From Holophagales bacterium (GTDB lineage: Bacteria > Acidobacteriota > Thermoanaerobaculia > UBA5066), in the NCBI GenBank assembly GCA_016719485.1, contig JADJZB010000004.1, positions 248,001 to 312,000 of the forward strand: a DNA stretch of 64,000 nucleotides, read 5' to 3'. Positions 43,496 to 52,218 of this stretch are shown piece by piece. Both the position numbers and the translations under genes were made by a program. Under the pieces are notes generated by a model, which did not search any database, was not told the origin of the DNA, and was given only the letters and a program-made list of their open reading frames with translations. Position 1 is the stretch's first letter. Each line of letters begins with the position of its first letter.

Positions 43496-44998
43496 TCAGG
43501 TCGCGCTGTCGCGCGACGCCGAGACCGCCCGATTGTGGGCCCAGCTCTTGATCGCCTTGATCTGCTCGTCCATCGTCCGCGAGAGCGCGACCGTGTTGGT
43601 GATCACCCGCGACACGTCGTTCTCCGTGACCGCTCGCTTCTCGTTGTAGGCCTCGATCGCCGCCGACTGGACCATCGCCTCGATCTCCGCCCCGTTGAAA
43701 CCCTTCGTCGCCTTGGCCAGGAAGACGGCATCGAACTGCCCGAGGTCGGCGTTCTGCTTCTTCAGGTGGACCGTGAAGATGGCCTTCCGTTCCGTTTCGT
43801 TCGGCAGGTCGAGGAAGAAGACCTGGTCGAACCGCCCCTTTCGGATGAACTCCGCCGGGAGGAGGTGGATCCGGTTCGCGGTCGCGGCGACGAAGACGAG
43901 CGCCTCCTTCTCCTGCATCCAGGTCAGGAACGTCGAGAAGATCCGGCCGAGGGCCGGGTCACCGCCCCCCGCTTCGCGGCCGCCCGTGATGGCCATCTCG
44001 ATCTCGTCGATCCAGAGGACCGCCGGCGCGAGCCCCTCGACGGTCTTCAGCGCCCTGTGGAAGCTCGCCTCCGGATTCGAGGTCCCGAAAACGAGGTTCA
44101 TGTCGAGGCGGAAGAGAGGGAGGTTCCAGAGGGCCGGGATCGCCTTGACCGAGAGGGACTTTCCGCAGCCCGACATCCCCATCATCAGGAGCCCCTTCGG
44201 GACCGGCAGTCCCGCCTCGGCCGCCTCCCTCGTGAAGAGGTGCTGCCTCTTGCGGAGCCAGTCCTTGAGGTTCTCGAGCCCGCCGATGTCGTCGAGCGTG
44301 AAACGGGGAGACACGTACTCGAGGACTCCCGCCTTGCGCGACGCCTGCTCCTTCTCTGCGAGGAGCTCGTCGAAGGTCGCCTCGTCGAACCTCGGTGTCC
44401 GGGCGAAGACCTTCGCAAAGACATGCTCCAGCTCGTCGAGCGTCTGGCCGCGGAGGACCGTGACCACCCGGTCGGCATCGACGGGCGAGAGCCCCCCCTC
44501 GCCGAGGTACCTCTTCCCGAGGATGCTGACCGCGTTCCTCACCTCCGCCTCGTCCGGCAGGTCGTAGTCGACGATGAAGACTTCCTTGTTCAGGTCCTCC
44601 GGCAGGAGGAGGCGCGGCGAGACCATGACGACGAACTTCCCTTTTCCCTTGAGCTGCCGGTAGGCGTCCCGGAGCTTTCGGACGACGTCGGGCCGGTCCT
44701 GGAGGAGGGAGGGGAGGTCCTTCATCAGGAAGAAACCGGGGCCGCTCGCCTGGAGGACGACGTCCAGGGCACGGAGCGGGTCCCGGGTGTCGGCCGGGGC
44801 GTCCGGGAGCCCTGTCCAGCCGTCGACGCACGTCCAGACGGCGAACGCCACGGGCTTTTCGTAGAACTTCTGGGCGAGAACCGACAAGGCCCGCTCGACG
44901 CGGCCCTCTTCCCACGACTGGACGTAGAGGAGGGGGTAGGAGCCGAGGAGGGCGCGGCGGATCCTCTCGGCCCCGCGGACGGGAACTGTGGCGCTCAT
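43496..44998 (-). CDS. Ycf46-like AAA+ ATPase
   Basis: A 500-residue ATPase. The N-terminal 230 residues resemble the degenerate first domain of Ycf46 (LLYVQSWEEGRVERAL, PGFFLMKDLPSLL, LPDEAEVRNAV). The C-terminal AAA+ module is complete: Walker A GMSGCGKS (274-281), Walker B VLWIDEIE (327-334), FVAATAN sensor-1 region, and IRKGRFDQVFFLDLPNETERKAIF carrying the Arg finger. Ycf46 is known from plastids and cyanobacteria and is linked to inorganic-carbon regulation, but homologues in other phyla have no known role. It is divergent from the pentapeptide-repeat gene; the two starts are 31 bp apart with back-to-back -10-like boxes. Confidence 0.9.
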   Translation of the reverse strand: MSATVPVRGAERIRRALLGSYPLLYVQSWEEGRVERALSVLAQKFYEKPVAFAVWTCVDGWTGLPDAPADTRDPLRALDVVLQASGPGFFLMKDLPSLLQDRPDVVRKLRDAYRQLKGKGKFVVMVSPRLLLPEDLNKEVFIVDYDLPDEAEVRNAVSILGKRYLGEGGLSPVDADRVVTVLRGQTLDELEHVFAKVFARTPRFDEATFDELLAEKEQASRKAGVLEYVSPRFTLDDIGGLENLKDWLRKRQHLFTREAAEAGLPVPKGLLMMGMSGCGKSLSVKAIPALWNLPLFRLDMNLVFGTSNPEASFHRALKTVEGLAPAVLWIDEIEMAITGGREAGGGDPALGRIFSTFLTWMQEKEALVFVAATANRIHLLPAEFIRKGRFDQVFFLDLPNETERKAIFTVHLKKQNADLGQFDAVFLAKATKGFNGAEIEAMVQSAAIEAYNEKRAVTENDVSRVITNTVALSRTMDEQIKAIKSWAHNRAVSASRDSAT

Positions 44999-45004
44999 GG
45001 AAGG

Positions 45005-45021
45005 ATTCTAGACGTTAGACT
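45005..45021. promoter_or_regulatory. Back-to-back -10-like boxes for the divergent Ycf46-like and pentapeptide genes
   Basis: TAGAAT reads on the minus strand at 45010-45005, six nt before the ATPase ATG. TAGACT reads on the plus strand at 45016-45021, eight nt before the pentapeptide ATG. Only five bp separate them. Both spacings predict leaderless transcripts, and the two promoters would exclude each other sterically. No -35 is evident. Confidence 0.45.
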
Positions 45022-45029
45022 CTCCCGCT

Positions 45030-46514
45030 ATGGCGAGCACCGAGCACCTCGAGGTGCTGAAGTCCCCCGACTGGAACCAGTGGCGTGCCGGGCATCCCGG
45101 GATCACGCCCGACCTGACCGACATCTCCCTCGTCGAGCTCGACCTCTCGGGCCGGGACCTCTCGGGCGCCGACCTCTCGCGCTCGAAGCTCGACGGATCG
45201 AAGCTCGACGGCGCGAGCCTCGCCCGCGCCCACCTGCTGGGGACGTCCCTTCGCAGCACGAGCCTCCTTCGTGCGGACCTGTCCGACACCGACCTCGAGT
45301 ACCAGACGCTCGACAAGGTGCAGCTCGTCGGGGCGTGCCTCAAGGGGGTGAACCTCAAGAACGCCTCGGTCCGCGAGGCGAACCTCACCGCGTGCGACCT
45401 CTCGGGTGCCAAGCTCGAGGGAACGACGTTCACGGGTACCGTCTTTTCCTTCGGCCGGCTCGTTGCGGCGAACTTCCGGGGCGTCACCATCGACGGCTGC
45501 GTCTTCGAGGAGTGCGACCTCTCGCAGGCCGTCTTCGACGGCGTCACCTACCAGCGGGGCCGGTTCGACAAGTCGACCCTGACGCTGGCGTTCTTTCGCG
45601 ACGCCAAGCTCGCGGGTACGAGCTTCAAGGGAGTGAAGGGGCAGCGCATCACGTTCCGGGGCGCCAACCTCACGGGTGCCGATTTCGGCGGGGCCGACCT
45701 CGCGTCCTCGGACTTCGAGAGGGTCATCGCCCAGGCCGCCGATTTCTCCGACACCAATCTCAAGAAGGCCTGCTTCAAGGGAGCCGACCTGAGGCGCTCG
45801 ATCCTCCTCGGGGCCGTCCTCGAGGAGACGGACCTGACACAGGCGAACCTCGAGAAGCTCGACCTCAGGACGCCGAAGCTGAAGTTCCCGAACTTCACGG
45901 GCGCGAAGCTCACCGAGGCCATCGGCATCGGCGCGAACCTGCGCGGAGGGAACTACACGGAGGCGGACCTCTCCCGCGCCGACCTGACCGAGGCGAACCT
46001 CGAGGGCGGCGTCTTCCAGCGCGCCCATCTCGACGGCGCTACCCTTCGACGGGCGAACCTGAAGCGGGCCCGGATGACGGGGGTCATGGCACCCGCTGCC
46101 GATTTCTCCGGGACGAACCTCGTCGGGGCCGAGTGTCAGGAAGCCGACTTCTCCGGAGCCGATTTCCGCTTCTCGAACCTCGTCGGTGCAGTCCTCGAAG
46201 GGTCGCTCTTCAAGGGGGCGAACGTCTCCCACGCCGATTTCTCCGAGGCGAAGCTCGGCGGGTCGAGCTTCGTCGGAGCGAAGGGCGAGGGGGCGAAGTT
46301 CACCGGCCAGCTGGGCCTGCGGCTCGTCCTGGCGGCCGGCTCCCTCCTGAGCTCGTCGAAGAAGAAGGTCGACAAGGTCGAGGACCGAAAGGAGCTCGAG
46401 AGAAAGGCGCGCGTCGCGCAACTCGAGCGGCAGGCCTCCGAACGCGACCGTTCCGTCGCGACGCGCCCGCCCAGGTCCGGCGAGGACGACGGGTCGCCGG
46501 GGCAGAAATCCTGA
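45030..46514 (+). CDS. Large pentapeptide-repeat protein
   Basis: A 494-residue protein of which residues about 38-425 are an almost unbroken pentapeptide array (A(D/N)LXX type), e.g. LDLSGRDLSGADLSRSKLDG and GANLTGADFGGADLASSDFE. Such arrays fold as a right-handed quadrilateral beta helix; some mimic DNA and bind gyrase, most have unknown roles. The final 70 residues are charged and helical (KKKVDKVEDRKELERKARV). There is no signal peptide. Some repeats depart from the rule (TFTGTVFSFGRLV at about 130). A bidirectional hairpin follows. Confidence 0.92.
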   Translation: MASTEHLEVLKSPDWNQWRAGHPGITPDLTDISLVELDLSGRDLSGADLSRSKLDGSKLDGASLARAHLLGTSLRSTSLLRADLSDTDLEYQTLDKVQLVGACLKGVNLKNASVREANLTACDLSGAKLEGTTFTGTVFSFGRLVAANFRGVTIDGCVFEECDLSQAVFDGVTYQRGRFDKSTLTLAFFRDAKLAGTSFKGVKGQRITFRGANLTGADFGGADLASSDFERVIAQAADFSDTNLKKACFKGADLRRSILLGAVLEETDLTQANLEKLDLRTPKLKFPNFTGAKLTEAIGIGANLRGGNYTEADLSRADLTEANLEGGVFQRAHLDGATLRRANLKRARMTGVMAPAADFSGTNLVGAECQEADFSGADFRFSNLVGAVLEGSLFKGANVSHADFSEAKLGGSSFVGAKGEGAKFTGQLGLRLVLAAGSLLSSSKKKVDKVEDRKELERKARVAQLERQASERDRSVATRPPRSGEDDGSPGQKS

Positions 46515-46524
46515 CGGTCGCGGG

Positions 46525-46550
46525 AGGCTCTTCCCGCCCTCCGGGAGCCT
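46525..46550. terminator. Probable bidirectional terminator hairpin
   Basis: AGGCTC (46525-46530) pairs with GAGCCT (46545-46550), and the inner bases can pair further (CCCG with CGGG shifted). It lies between the convergent pentapeptide and DUF4340 genes. No clear T tract. Confidence 0.45.
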
Positions 46551-46579
46551 GACGAGCCAAGGTCGCCGCGATGCGGCTC

Positions 46580-48013
46580 CTACCGGGGCTGCGCCTTCAG
46601 GGGAGCCTCCGGTCCCTCCGCGGGAAGGCTCGCCGGGGCCGTGGCCTCGGGCGCCTGCGCCGCCGAGGCGGTCTTCAGGCGGCTCGCCAGGGAACGGAGG
46701 TCGTCCCAGACGAGGGCGTCGACGACGAGGGTATCGCCACGGCCGGAGACCTGGACGGCGACGAGCTTGTCGGGTTCGAGCTCCTTCGGGACGAAGAAGA
46801 CCGCCCGGACCGGCTCCTTCGCCTTCTCGAGGAGGACCTCCACCGCGCCCGCCGGGACCGGCGCCTTTCGGCGAACCGTCGCCAGACCGATCGAAGCCAG
46901 ATCCTTTGCCGGCACGAACCGGCGGACCTCGGCCCTGGAAACCCGCTCGATCACGTCGTCCGCGAACCGGCCCTCGACCTCGCGCCCGGCCGAACGCCAC
47001 GTGCCCTCGATCTTCTCGGCTCCTGCCCGGAGCGCACCGCTCTCGAAGACGACGCGGCTCACGAGCCACGGGTCGAGAGGGAGGAGCCTCACCTCGCGAA
47101 AGGCCGAGAGCTCCTTGCCGAGACTCTCCTGTGCGCGGTCGTCGACGACCATGACGACCCCGTCGCGGCTCGCGAAGAGCTTTCCGGCGGCATCCGCCCT
47201 CGCGGCTCCGAAGGCGAGCCGGGAGACGACCTCGCTCCCCTTCTCGAGGACGACTTCGGCCGTCGGCGGCGCGAGGCCTATCCGTGACATGTCTGCCGGC
47301 CCGACGGCCGGGAACTCGGTGGCGCGTACCCCGGCGAGATCGGCGAGGAGCTGGTCGACGAAGGACCTGGATGCGAGGTCGCTCACCGGCTGCTCGAGCC
47401 TCCAGCCTCCGGATCCGTCGCGGACCGCCACGACCCGGTTCGGGCCCCTGGCGACGGTGATCCGCGTGACGTCGGCCGTCGGGACGTCGACGAGGCTCCT
47501 GGAGCGGTACTCGTCGTAAGGCTTCGTCAGCTGGGCGATCGGGGCGAACTTCACGGACCCCAGCCGCCCCCCCTCGACGGCCGCGGTCGCGTCGGCGCCC
47601 GGGATCGCCTCCCCGAAGAGGATGGTCCGCGAGGAGCCGTCCTTGAGCTTCACCGTGACCTTCGCCTTCGGCGCGTCGAGCCCGAATTCCTTCGGATCGA
47701 AGCTCGACCGCGTCTCGCCGAGAAGGTCGAGACGCGCGAGGTCGGACACGAGTCCGTCCGCGGTCACCGCGTCGGCGGCGCCCCCCTTCGGCCCCTCGAG
47801 GATCCAGCGTCCGCCCTTCCTGACCAGGGTCACCGGCTGCTGGTCGGGACGCTCGACGGAGAGGCCCTCGAAGTCTTTCACGTCGAGGTCGAGAAATCGC
47901 TTCTGCGTCCTCGCCTTCTCTTCCGAGGTCGGCTGGTGCCGCTCCCAGAAGACGACGAAGGCGAGCAGCGCGAGGAAGACGGCGGTCAGGATCAGGAGCT
48001 TCCGAGTCGACAT
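46580..48013 (-). CDS. DUF4340-domain membrane protein of the Gld-type ABC cluster
   Basis: A 477-residue protein with one N-terminal membrane helix (LLILTAVFLALLAFVVFW) and a large, repetitive beta-rich part. DUF4340 units are recognisable around KDFEGLSVERPDQQPVTLVRKGGRW, EFGLDAPKAKVTVKLKDGSSRTILFGE and WRLEQPVSDLASR. In other genomes DUF4340 proteins are last in ABC operons with GldF/GldG homologues, exactly as here. The domain probably sits in the periplasm; role unknown. ATG 48013 is 10 bp after the GldG-like stop. Confidence 0.88.
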   Translation of the reverse strand: MSTRKLLILTAVFLALLAFVVFWERHQPTSEEKARTQKRFLDLDVKDFEGLSVERPDQQPVTLVRKGGRWILEGPKGGAADAVTADGLVSDLARLDLLGETRSSFDPKEFGLDAPKAKVTVKLKDGSSRTILFGEAIPGADATAAVEGGRLGSVKFAPIAQLTKPYDEYRSRSLVDVPTADVTRITVARGPNRVVAVRDGSGGWRLEQPVSDLASRSFVDQLLADLAGVRATEFPAVGPADMSRIGLAPPTAEVVLEKGSEVVSRLAFGAARADAAGKLFASRDGVVMVVDDRAQESLGKELSAFREVRLLPLDPWLVSRVVFESGALRAGAEKIEGTWRSAGREVEGRFADDVIERVSRAEVRRFVPAKDLASIGLATVRRKAPVPAGAVEVLLEKAKEPVRAVFFVPKELEPDKLVAVQVSGRGDTLVVDALVWDDLRSLASRLKTASAAQAPEATAPASLPAEGPEAPLKAQPR

Positions 48014-48023
48014 GGCGCGTTCC

Positions 48024-49463
48024 TCAGCGGCGCCTCTTGAACCAGACCACGATGCCGAGCCCGATCGCACAGGCGGGCAGAATGAGGAGGACGAAGAGGG
48101 TGATGCGGGCGATGTCGCCCCTCGAAAGGACGACGGCGACCTGGTCGGTGGATCTGGGCGGGATCGAGACCAGCGTCTCCCTCTCGAGCAGCCAGTTCAC
48201 CGCCGAGGTGACGAGGTAGAGGTTCGCGGCGTTGGCGATGCCACCCGTCGAGGCGAAGTCGGCGTCGCCCATGGCCACCAGCCGGGTCTTTCTCCCGGTA
48301 CCGGCCTCGACGGCGACCGCCAGCGGCACCGGACCGGCGACGTCCCTGTCGTCCTTCTCGACCTTCGTCTCGAGATCGGCGAGATTCGTCTCGCCCCAGC
48401 CCTCCGCCGAAGTCTCGATGACGACCTGGGCCGTGACACCCTCCGGGCTCGGCTCGACGACGCCGACGGACCGGGCGACCGGAAAGACGACCGGGAGCCC
48501 TTCGAGGAGCTTCGTGACCGTATGGCTGCGGAAGCTCCGCGCGACGACGGTCTCCGGCCCCATCAGGGGCAGGGCGTTCTTCGGGTCGACGACGATGTCG
48601 TCGCCGAGGCGGACGCCGTAGGCGTCGAGGACGGGCCCCAGCCCGAGGGCGGCCATCCGGTTCCCGGCTCCAGGAGCGAACTCCGGGTCGAGAAGGAGGA
48701 GCGCCCGCCCGCCGTCCGCGAGGTACGCCTTCAGGGCGTCGGTCTCGGGAAAGGTGAAGCCGGTCCGCGGTCCGGCGATGACGACGAGGTCGGTCTTGTC
48801 GGGGACCTTCTGGTCGACGAGGCTGTCCCACTCCTCCACGGAGCAGTTGTCCTGCTTCAGGGCCTCGACGAGCCGCTCGAGCCCCTCCCGCGAACGCCCG
48901 GCGACCGGGCGCTCGCCGTGACCCTTCGTGAAGACGACTCTCGGGCTCTTCTCCTGCGTCACGGTCAGGATCGCCGCCGTGAACTCCTGCTCGCCCTTGA
49001 ACGCCTTCAGGGCGGGCTCGCCCCCCATCTGGGCGCGCTGGAAGTCGAACTCGGCGAGCTGCTCGAGGGAGACGGACTTCTTCTTCTCCCCCGAGCGGAA
49101 GACCACGGAGAGCTGCATGACCCCCGTCTCTTTCAGGAATGCCTGCGCGCGGGCCGGGTTCCGCTCGGGATTGAGGGTCTCGACGGTGACGAGCGGCGAG
49201 GCCGCCTGGTAGCGCCGGAGCAGCTCCTGGGTCTCGGCGTAGAGCGGCGATCCCTCGGTCATGAAGACCGTCACCGCGACGGGCTGCCTCAGCGCTTTCA
49301 GCACCTGGGTCGACTTCTCGGACAGCGTGTAGAGGCCGGAGCTCGTCCAGTCGAGCCTCCGGTAGTGGCGGGCACCGATCCAGTTGACGAGGCCCAGTAT
49401 CCCGATGCCGAGGAGGATCGCGAGCCCGAGGTTGATGCGTGAGGCCGTCTTTCCCTCGCTCAC
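48024..49463 (-). CDS. GldG-family ABC-transporter auxiliary protein
   Basis: A 479-residue protein with membrane helices at both ends (INLGLAILLGIGILGLVNWIG and FVLLILPACAIGLGIVVWF) enclosing a large extracytoplasmic domain of the ABC_transp_aux/IFT52-like type: YTLSEKSTQVLKALRQPVAVTVFMTE, VVFTKGHGERPV, LLLLDPEFAPGAGNRMAALG, VAMGDADFASTGGIANAANLYL. In Flavobacterium GldG takes part in gliding, but relatives in non-gliding bacteria are common. GTG 49463 overlaps the permease stop by one base. Confidence 0.92.
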   Translation of the reverse strand: MSEGKTASRINLGLAILLGIGILGLVNWIGARHYRRLDWTSSGLYTLSEKSTQVLKALRQPVAVTVFMTEGSPLYAETQELLRRYQAASPLVTVETLNPERNPARAQAFLKETGVMQLSVVFRSGEKKKSVSLEQLAEFDFQRAQMGGEPALKAFKGEQEFTAAILTVTQEKSPRVVFTKGHGERPVAGRSREGLERLVEALKQDNCSVEEWDSLVDQKVPDKTDLVVIAGPRTGFTFPETDALKAYLADGGRALLLLDPEFAPGAGNRMAALGLGPVLDAYGVRLGDDIVVDPKNALPLMGPETVVARSFRSHTVTKLLEGLPVVFPVARSVGVVEPSPEGVTAQVVIETSAEGWGETNLADLETKVEKDDRDVAGPVPLAVAVEAGTGRKTRLVAMGDADFASTGGIANAANLYLVTSAVNWLLERETLVSIPPRSTDQVAVVLSRGDIARITLFVLLILPACAIGLGIVVWFKRRR

Positions 49464-50200
49464 TATTTCCCCTTGTTTCCCTTCAGGACCCTGGCGGCCA
49501 GGAGAAGGAAGAAGACGACGGAGGAGACGACGTAGACGATCCGGCGCGTGTCGACGATGCCGCGCGCGAAGTCGTCCATGTGCTCGATCAGGTTGAGGTA
49601 GGAGAGAGCCTCCTTCAGGTTCGGGTCCGTGGCGAGCTCCCGGAAGATCCCGGCGAGGAAGATGGCGAGGATCATCACGAAGCTGACGATCGCCGCGATG
49701 ATCTGGTTCTTCGTCAGCGACGAGGCGAAGGTCCCCGCCGCGATGAAGAGCGCGCCGAAGAGGGCGATTCCGAGGTAGCCCGAGGCGATGGGGCCGAAGT
49801 CGATCCTCCCGTACCGCGAGAGAGCGACCGGGTAGAGAACCGTCGGCAGCCACAGGAAGAGGAAGAAGGTGAAGCCGCCGAGAAACTTCCCCGTCACGAC
49901 GGTTCCCTCGCCCACCGGGGCCGTCAGGAGCGCCTCGATGGAGCCCGACTTGCGCTCCTCTGCGATCAGGCGCATGGCCACGATCGAAGAGATGAGCATC
50001 ATGAAGATCCAGTAGAAGACGTTCTTGAAGAAGAGGGCCATCAGCTCCTGCCGCGACGTCTCCGGGCTGTTGAGCGACAGGAGGATCGCGTAGAAGACGT
50101 ATCCGTTGATGAAGAGGAACGCCGTCAGGACGACGTAGGCCAGGGGAGAGAAGAAGTACGCGAGGAATTCGCGCTTGAGGATCGCCAGGAGCGCCTTCAC
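49463..50200 (-). CDS. ABC transporter permease (GldF/ABC-2 type)
   Basis: A 245-residue ABC-2-type permease with six membrane helices. Family features: LLAILKREFLAYFFSPLAYVVLTAFLFI at the N-terminus and MRLIAEERKSGSIEALLTAPV after helix 2. It should form the membrane pore for the ATPase encoded just upstream; the substrate is unknown. GTG 50200 overlaps the ATPase stop (GTGA), and its own stop overlaps the GldG start. Confidence 0.93.
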   Translation of the reverse strand: MKALLAILKREFLAYFFSPLAYVVLTAFLFINGYVFYAILLSLNSPETSRQELMALFFKNVFYWIFMMLISSIVAMRLIAEERKSGSIEALLTAPVGEGTVVTGKFLGGFTFFLFLWLPTVLYPVALSRYGRIDFGPIASGYLGIALFGALFIAAGTFASSLTKNQIIAAIVSFVMILAIFLAGIFRELATDPNLKEALSYLNLIEHMDDFARGIVDTRRIVYVVSSVVFFLLLAARVLKGNKGK

Positions 50201-51204
50201 GACCGGCCCTCCTCGCGGGACTCGCTCTCCTCGACGGCGGCGGGCAGATCCTCGGACCTCTCGGCCGCCTCGGCGTCCCGGGTCGCGAGGAGCCGGACGA
50301 AGACGTCCTCGAGGGTCGCCTGCCGGGGGAAGAGCTCGAGGACCGTCCAGCCGCGGGCGACGCACTCGCGGAAGACGCTCTCGCGCAGGTCGGCCCCGCG
50401 GTCCGCCTCCAGGAGAACCCGCGTCTCGCCCCCGGCGCCGATCCGCGCGGCGCGGACGACCCCCGGCAGCTGGCGGAGGATCCCGTCGGCGTCGGGGATC
50501 TCGCCCTTGAGGCCTACGGCCAGGCCCGGCGCCTGCGTCAGCTGCTGGCGGAGCGTCTCCGGAGTGCCGGTGGCGACGATCTTTCCCCGGTCGATGATGA
50601 CCACGCGGTCGCAGACGAGCTCCACCTCGGGGAGGATGTGGGTCGAGAGGAGGATCGTGTGGTCTTTCCGGAGGTCGCGGATCAGCTCGCGGACCTTGAC
50701 GATCTGCCTCGGGTCGAGGCCGACCGTCGGCTCGTCCAGAATGAGGACCTGCGGGCCGTGGACGAGCGCCGCCGCGAGGCCGACGCGCTGCCGATAGCCC
50801 TTGGAGAGGTTGCCGATCGGCTTCCCTGCCACGTCGTCGACGAAGCAGGTGGAAAGGGCTTCCTCGACCCTGGCCTTCGTTTCCCGCCGTGGAACGCCGC
50901 AGAGCTCGGCGCGGAACTTCACGTACTCCCGGACCCGCATCTCCGGGTAGAGGGCGAGGGTCTCCGGGAGATATCCGATCCGGGCCCTCGCCTCCCTGGG
51001 CCTGGCGGCGGCATCGATTCCGTCGACGGTCACCTTTCCCGAGCCCGGCTCGAGAAACCCGGTGATCATCCGCATCGTCGTGGTCTTCCCGGCACCGTTC
51101 GGACCGAGAAAGCCCAGGATCTCCCCGCTCTCGACCCGGAACGACACGTCGTCGACGGCCACCGTTCCGTAGAACGACTTGCGGAGCGCTTCAACCTCAA
51201 GCAT
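50197..51204 (-). CDS. ABC transporter ATP-binding protein
   Basis: A 335-residue ABC ATPase, first gene of the four-gene operon. Walker A is GPNGAGKTT, the signature LSKGYRQRVGLAAAL, Walker B VLILDEPTVGLDP and the H-loop STHILPEVE. About 90 extra C-terminal residues (from LAVGLKGEIPDADG) form the regulatory domain common in ABC-2 exporters such as NodI/CcmA relatives. It powers the GldF-like permease. Confidence 0.95.
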   Translation of the reverse strand: MLEVEALRKSFYGTVAVDDVSFRVESGEILGFLGPNGAGKTTTMRMITGFLEPGSGKVTVDGIDAAARPREARARIGYLPETLALYPEMRVREYVKFRAELCGVPRRETKARVEEALSTCFVDDVAGKPIGNLSKGYRQRVGLAAALVHGPQVLILDEPTVGLDPRQIVKVRELIRDLRKDHTILLSTHILPEVELVCDRVVIIDRGKIVATGTPETLRQQLTQAPGLAVGLKGEIPDADGILRQLPGVVRAARIGAGGETRVLLEADRGADLRESVFRECVARGWTVLELFPRQATLEDVFVRLLATRDAEAAERSEDLPAAVEESESREEGRS

Positions 51205-51281
51205 CGTCGTGCAGTCCCTCCGCGGACGGGCAGAACGCGACGCGGGAGATGCGCCGCCTTCTACCGAAAAAGCCCCTGAAA

Positions 51282-51287
51282 TATAGC
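51282..51287 (+). promoter_or_regulatory. -10-like TATAGC before the DMT transporter gene
   Basis: An unusually A/T-rich segment (GAAATATAGC, 51278-51287) lies 13 nt before GTG 51301, with AGAGGA between as ribosome site. It may be the -10 of the gene's promoter. Confidence 0.35.
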
Positions 51288-51300
51288 AGAGGAACCCTCC

Positions 51301-52218
51301 GTGCCCTCACCCGCAAGCGCCCGTTCGAAGGCCCTCCTCGGCGTCGTTCTCTGCGTCGTCGTCTGGGGCGTGAACTACCCGGCGACGAAGATCGCCTACC
51401 GCGAGTTCTCGCCGCTCGCCTACACCGGATGGCGGTTCCTCATCGCAGGGGCGCTGATCCTCGGCTGGGCGTTCCGGAACGGCGCGCCGATCCTTCCCCC
51501 GCGCGGCCTTCGCCGCCACGGGTTCTTCCTCGCCATGGCCGGCATCGGCATCTACCAGCCGATCTTCGCCATCGGGATCGCCCGGACGAGCGGATTCGCG
51601 GCCGCGCTGATGAACTCGGTCTCTCCCCTCCTCGCGCTCCTCATCGTCGCCGCGCTCGGGTACGAGCGCATCTCCCGGTTCGCCGTCGCCGGCACGGCCG
51701 TGGCATGGTGCGGGGTGGTGGGGTTCCTCGTGGCCGCTCACGGCTCGGTCGACCTGGGCGGCCGCTCCGGGAATCTCCTCTGTTTGTGCTCCGCGGCCTT
51801 CTGGGCCGTCTACAGCGTGGCGTCCTCGCGCCTCTCGACCAGGATCCCGCACGCCACGGCGCTCGCCACGACCTTCGCGTTCGGGATCCCGGTCCTCCTC
51901 GCCTACTGCGCGCCCGCGATGCGTGCGCAGGATTACCGCGGCGTGTCGGCCCTGACCTGGGTCATCCTCGTCCTCTCCGCCGTCTTTCCCCTCTATGCCG
52001 CCTTCCGGCTCTGGGCGCACGCCCTTGCGGTTCTCGGCGTCGCGGCCACGACCCGGATCGGCGTCCTCGTCCCGGTCGTCGCGGGGATCTCCTCCGCCCT
52101 CTGGACCGGGGAACGCTTCTCGGGCGCGAAGGTCGCCTCTGCTGCCGTAGTCCTCGCCGGGCTCGCGCTCGCGCGGCTCGGGGCCTCCCGGTCCGAACCC
52201 CCGCGAGCCTCCGGCTAG
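51301..52218 (+). CDS. EamA/DMT-superfamily transporter (second copy)
   Basis: A 305-residue membrane protein with about 10 helices in two EamA repeats (VVWGVNYPATKIAYREFSPL, AYTGWRFLIAGALILG; FWAVYSVASSRLS). It is not closely similar to the transporter at 22.5 kb. Substrate unknown. GTG start. Its stop codon TAG and that of the convergent amidase gene share the palindrome CTAG (52215-52218). Confidence 0.92.
   Translation: MPSPASARSKALLGVVLCVVVWGVNYPATKIAYREFSPLAYTGWRFLIAGALILGWAFRNGAPILPPRGLRRHGFFLAMAGIGIYQPIFAIGIARTSGFAAALMNSVSPLLALLIVAALGYERISRFAVAGTAVAWCGVVGFLVAAHGSVDLGGRSGNLLCLCSAAFWAVYSVASSRLSTRIPHATALATTFAFGIPVLLAYCAPAMRAQDYRGVSALTWVILVLSAVFPLYAAFRLWAHALAVLGVAATTRIGVLVPVVAGISSALWTGERFSGAKVASAAVVLAGLALARLGASRSEPPRASG

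Noticed and set aside
42980..46552. A 1190-codon plus-strand frame across the LON-domain, ATPase and pentapeptide genes
   Set aside because: It spans three better-supported genes in other frames or on the other strand and has no recognisable domain.
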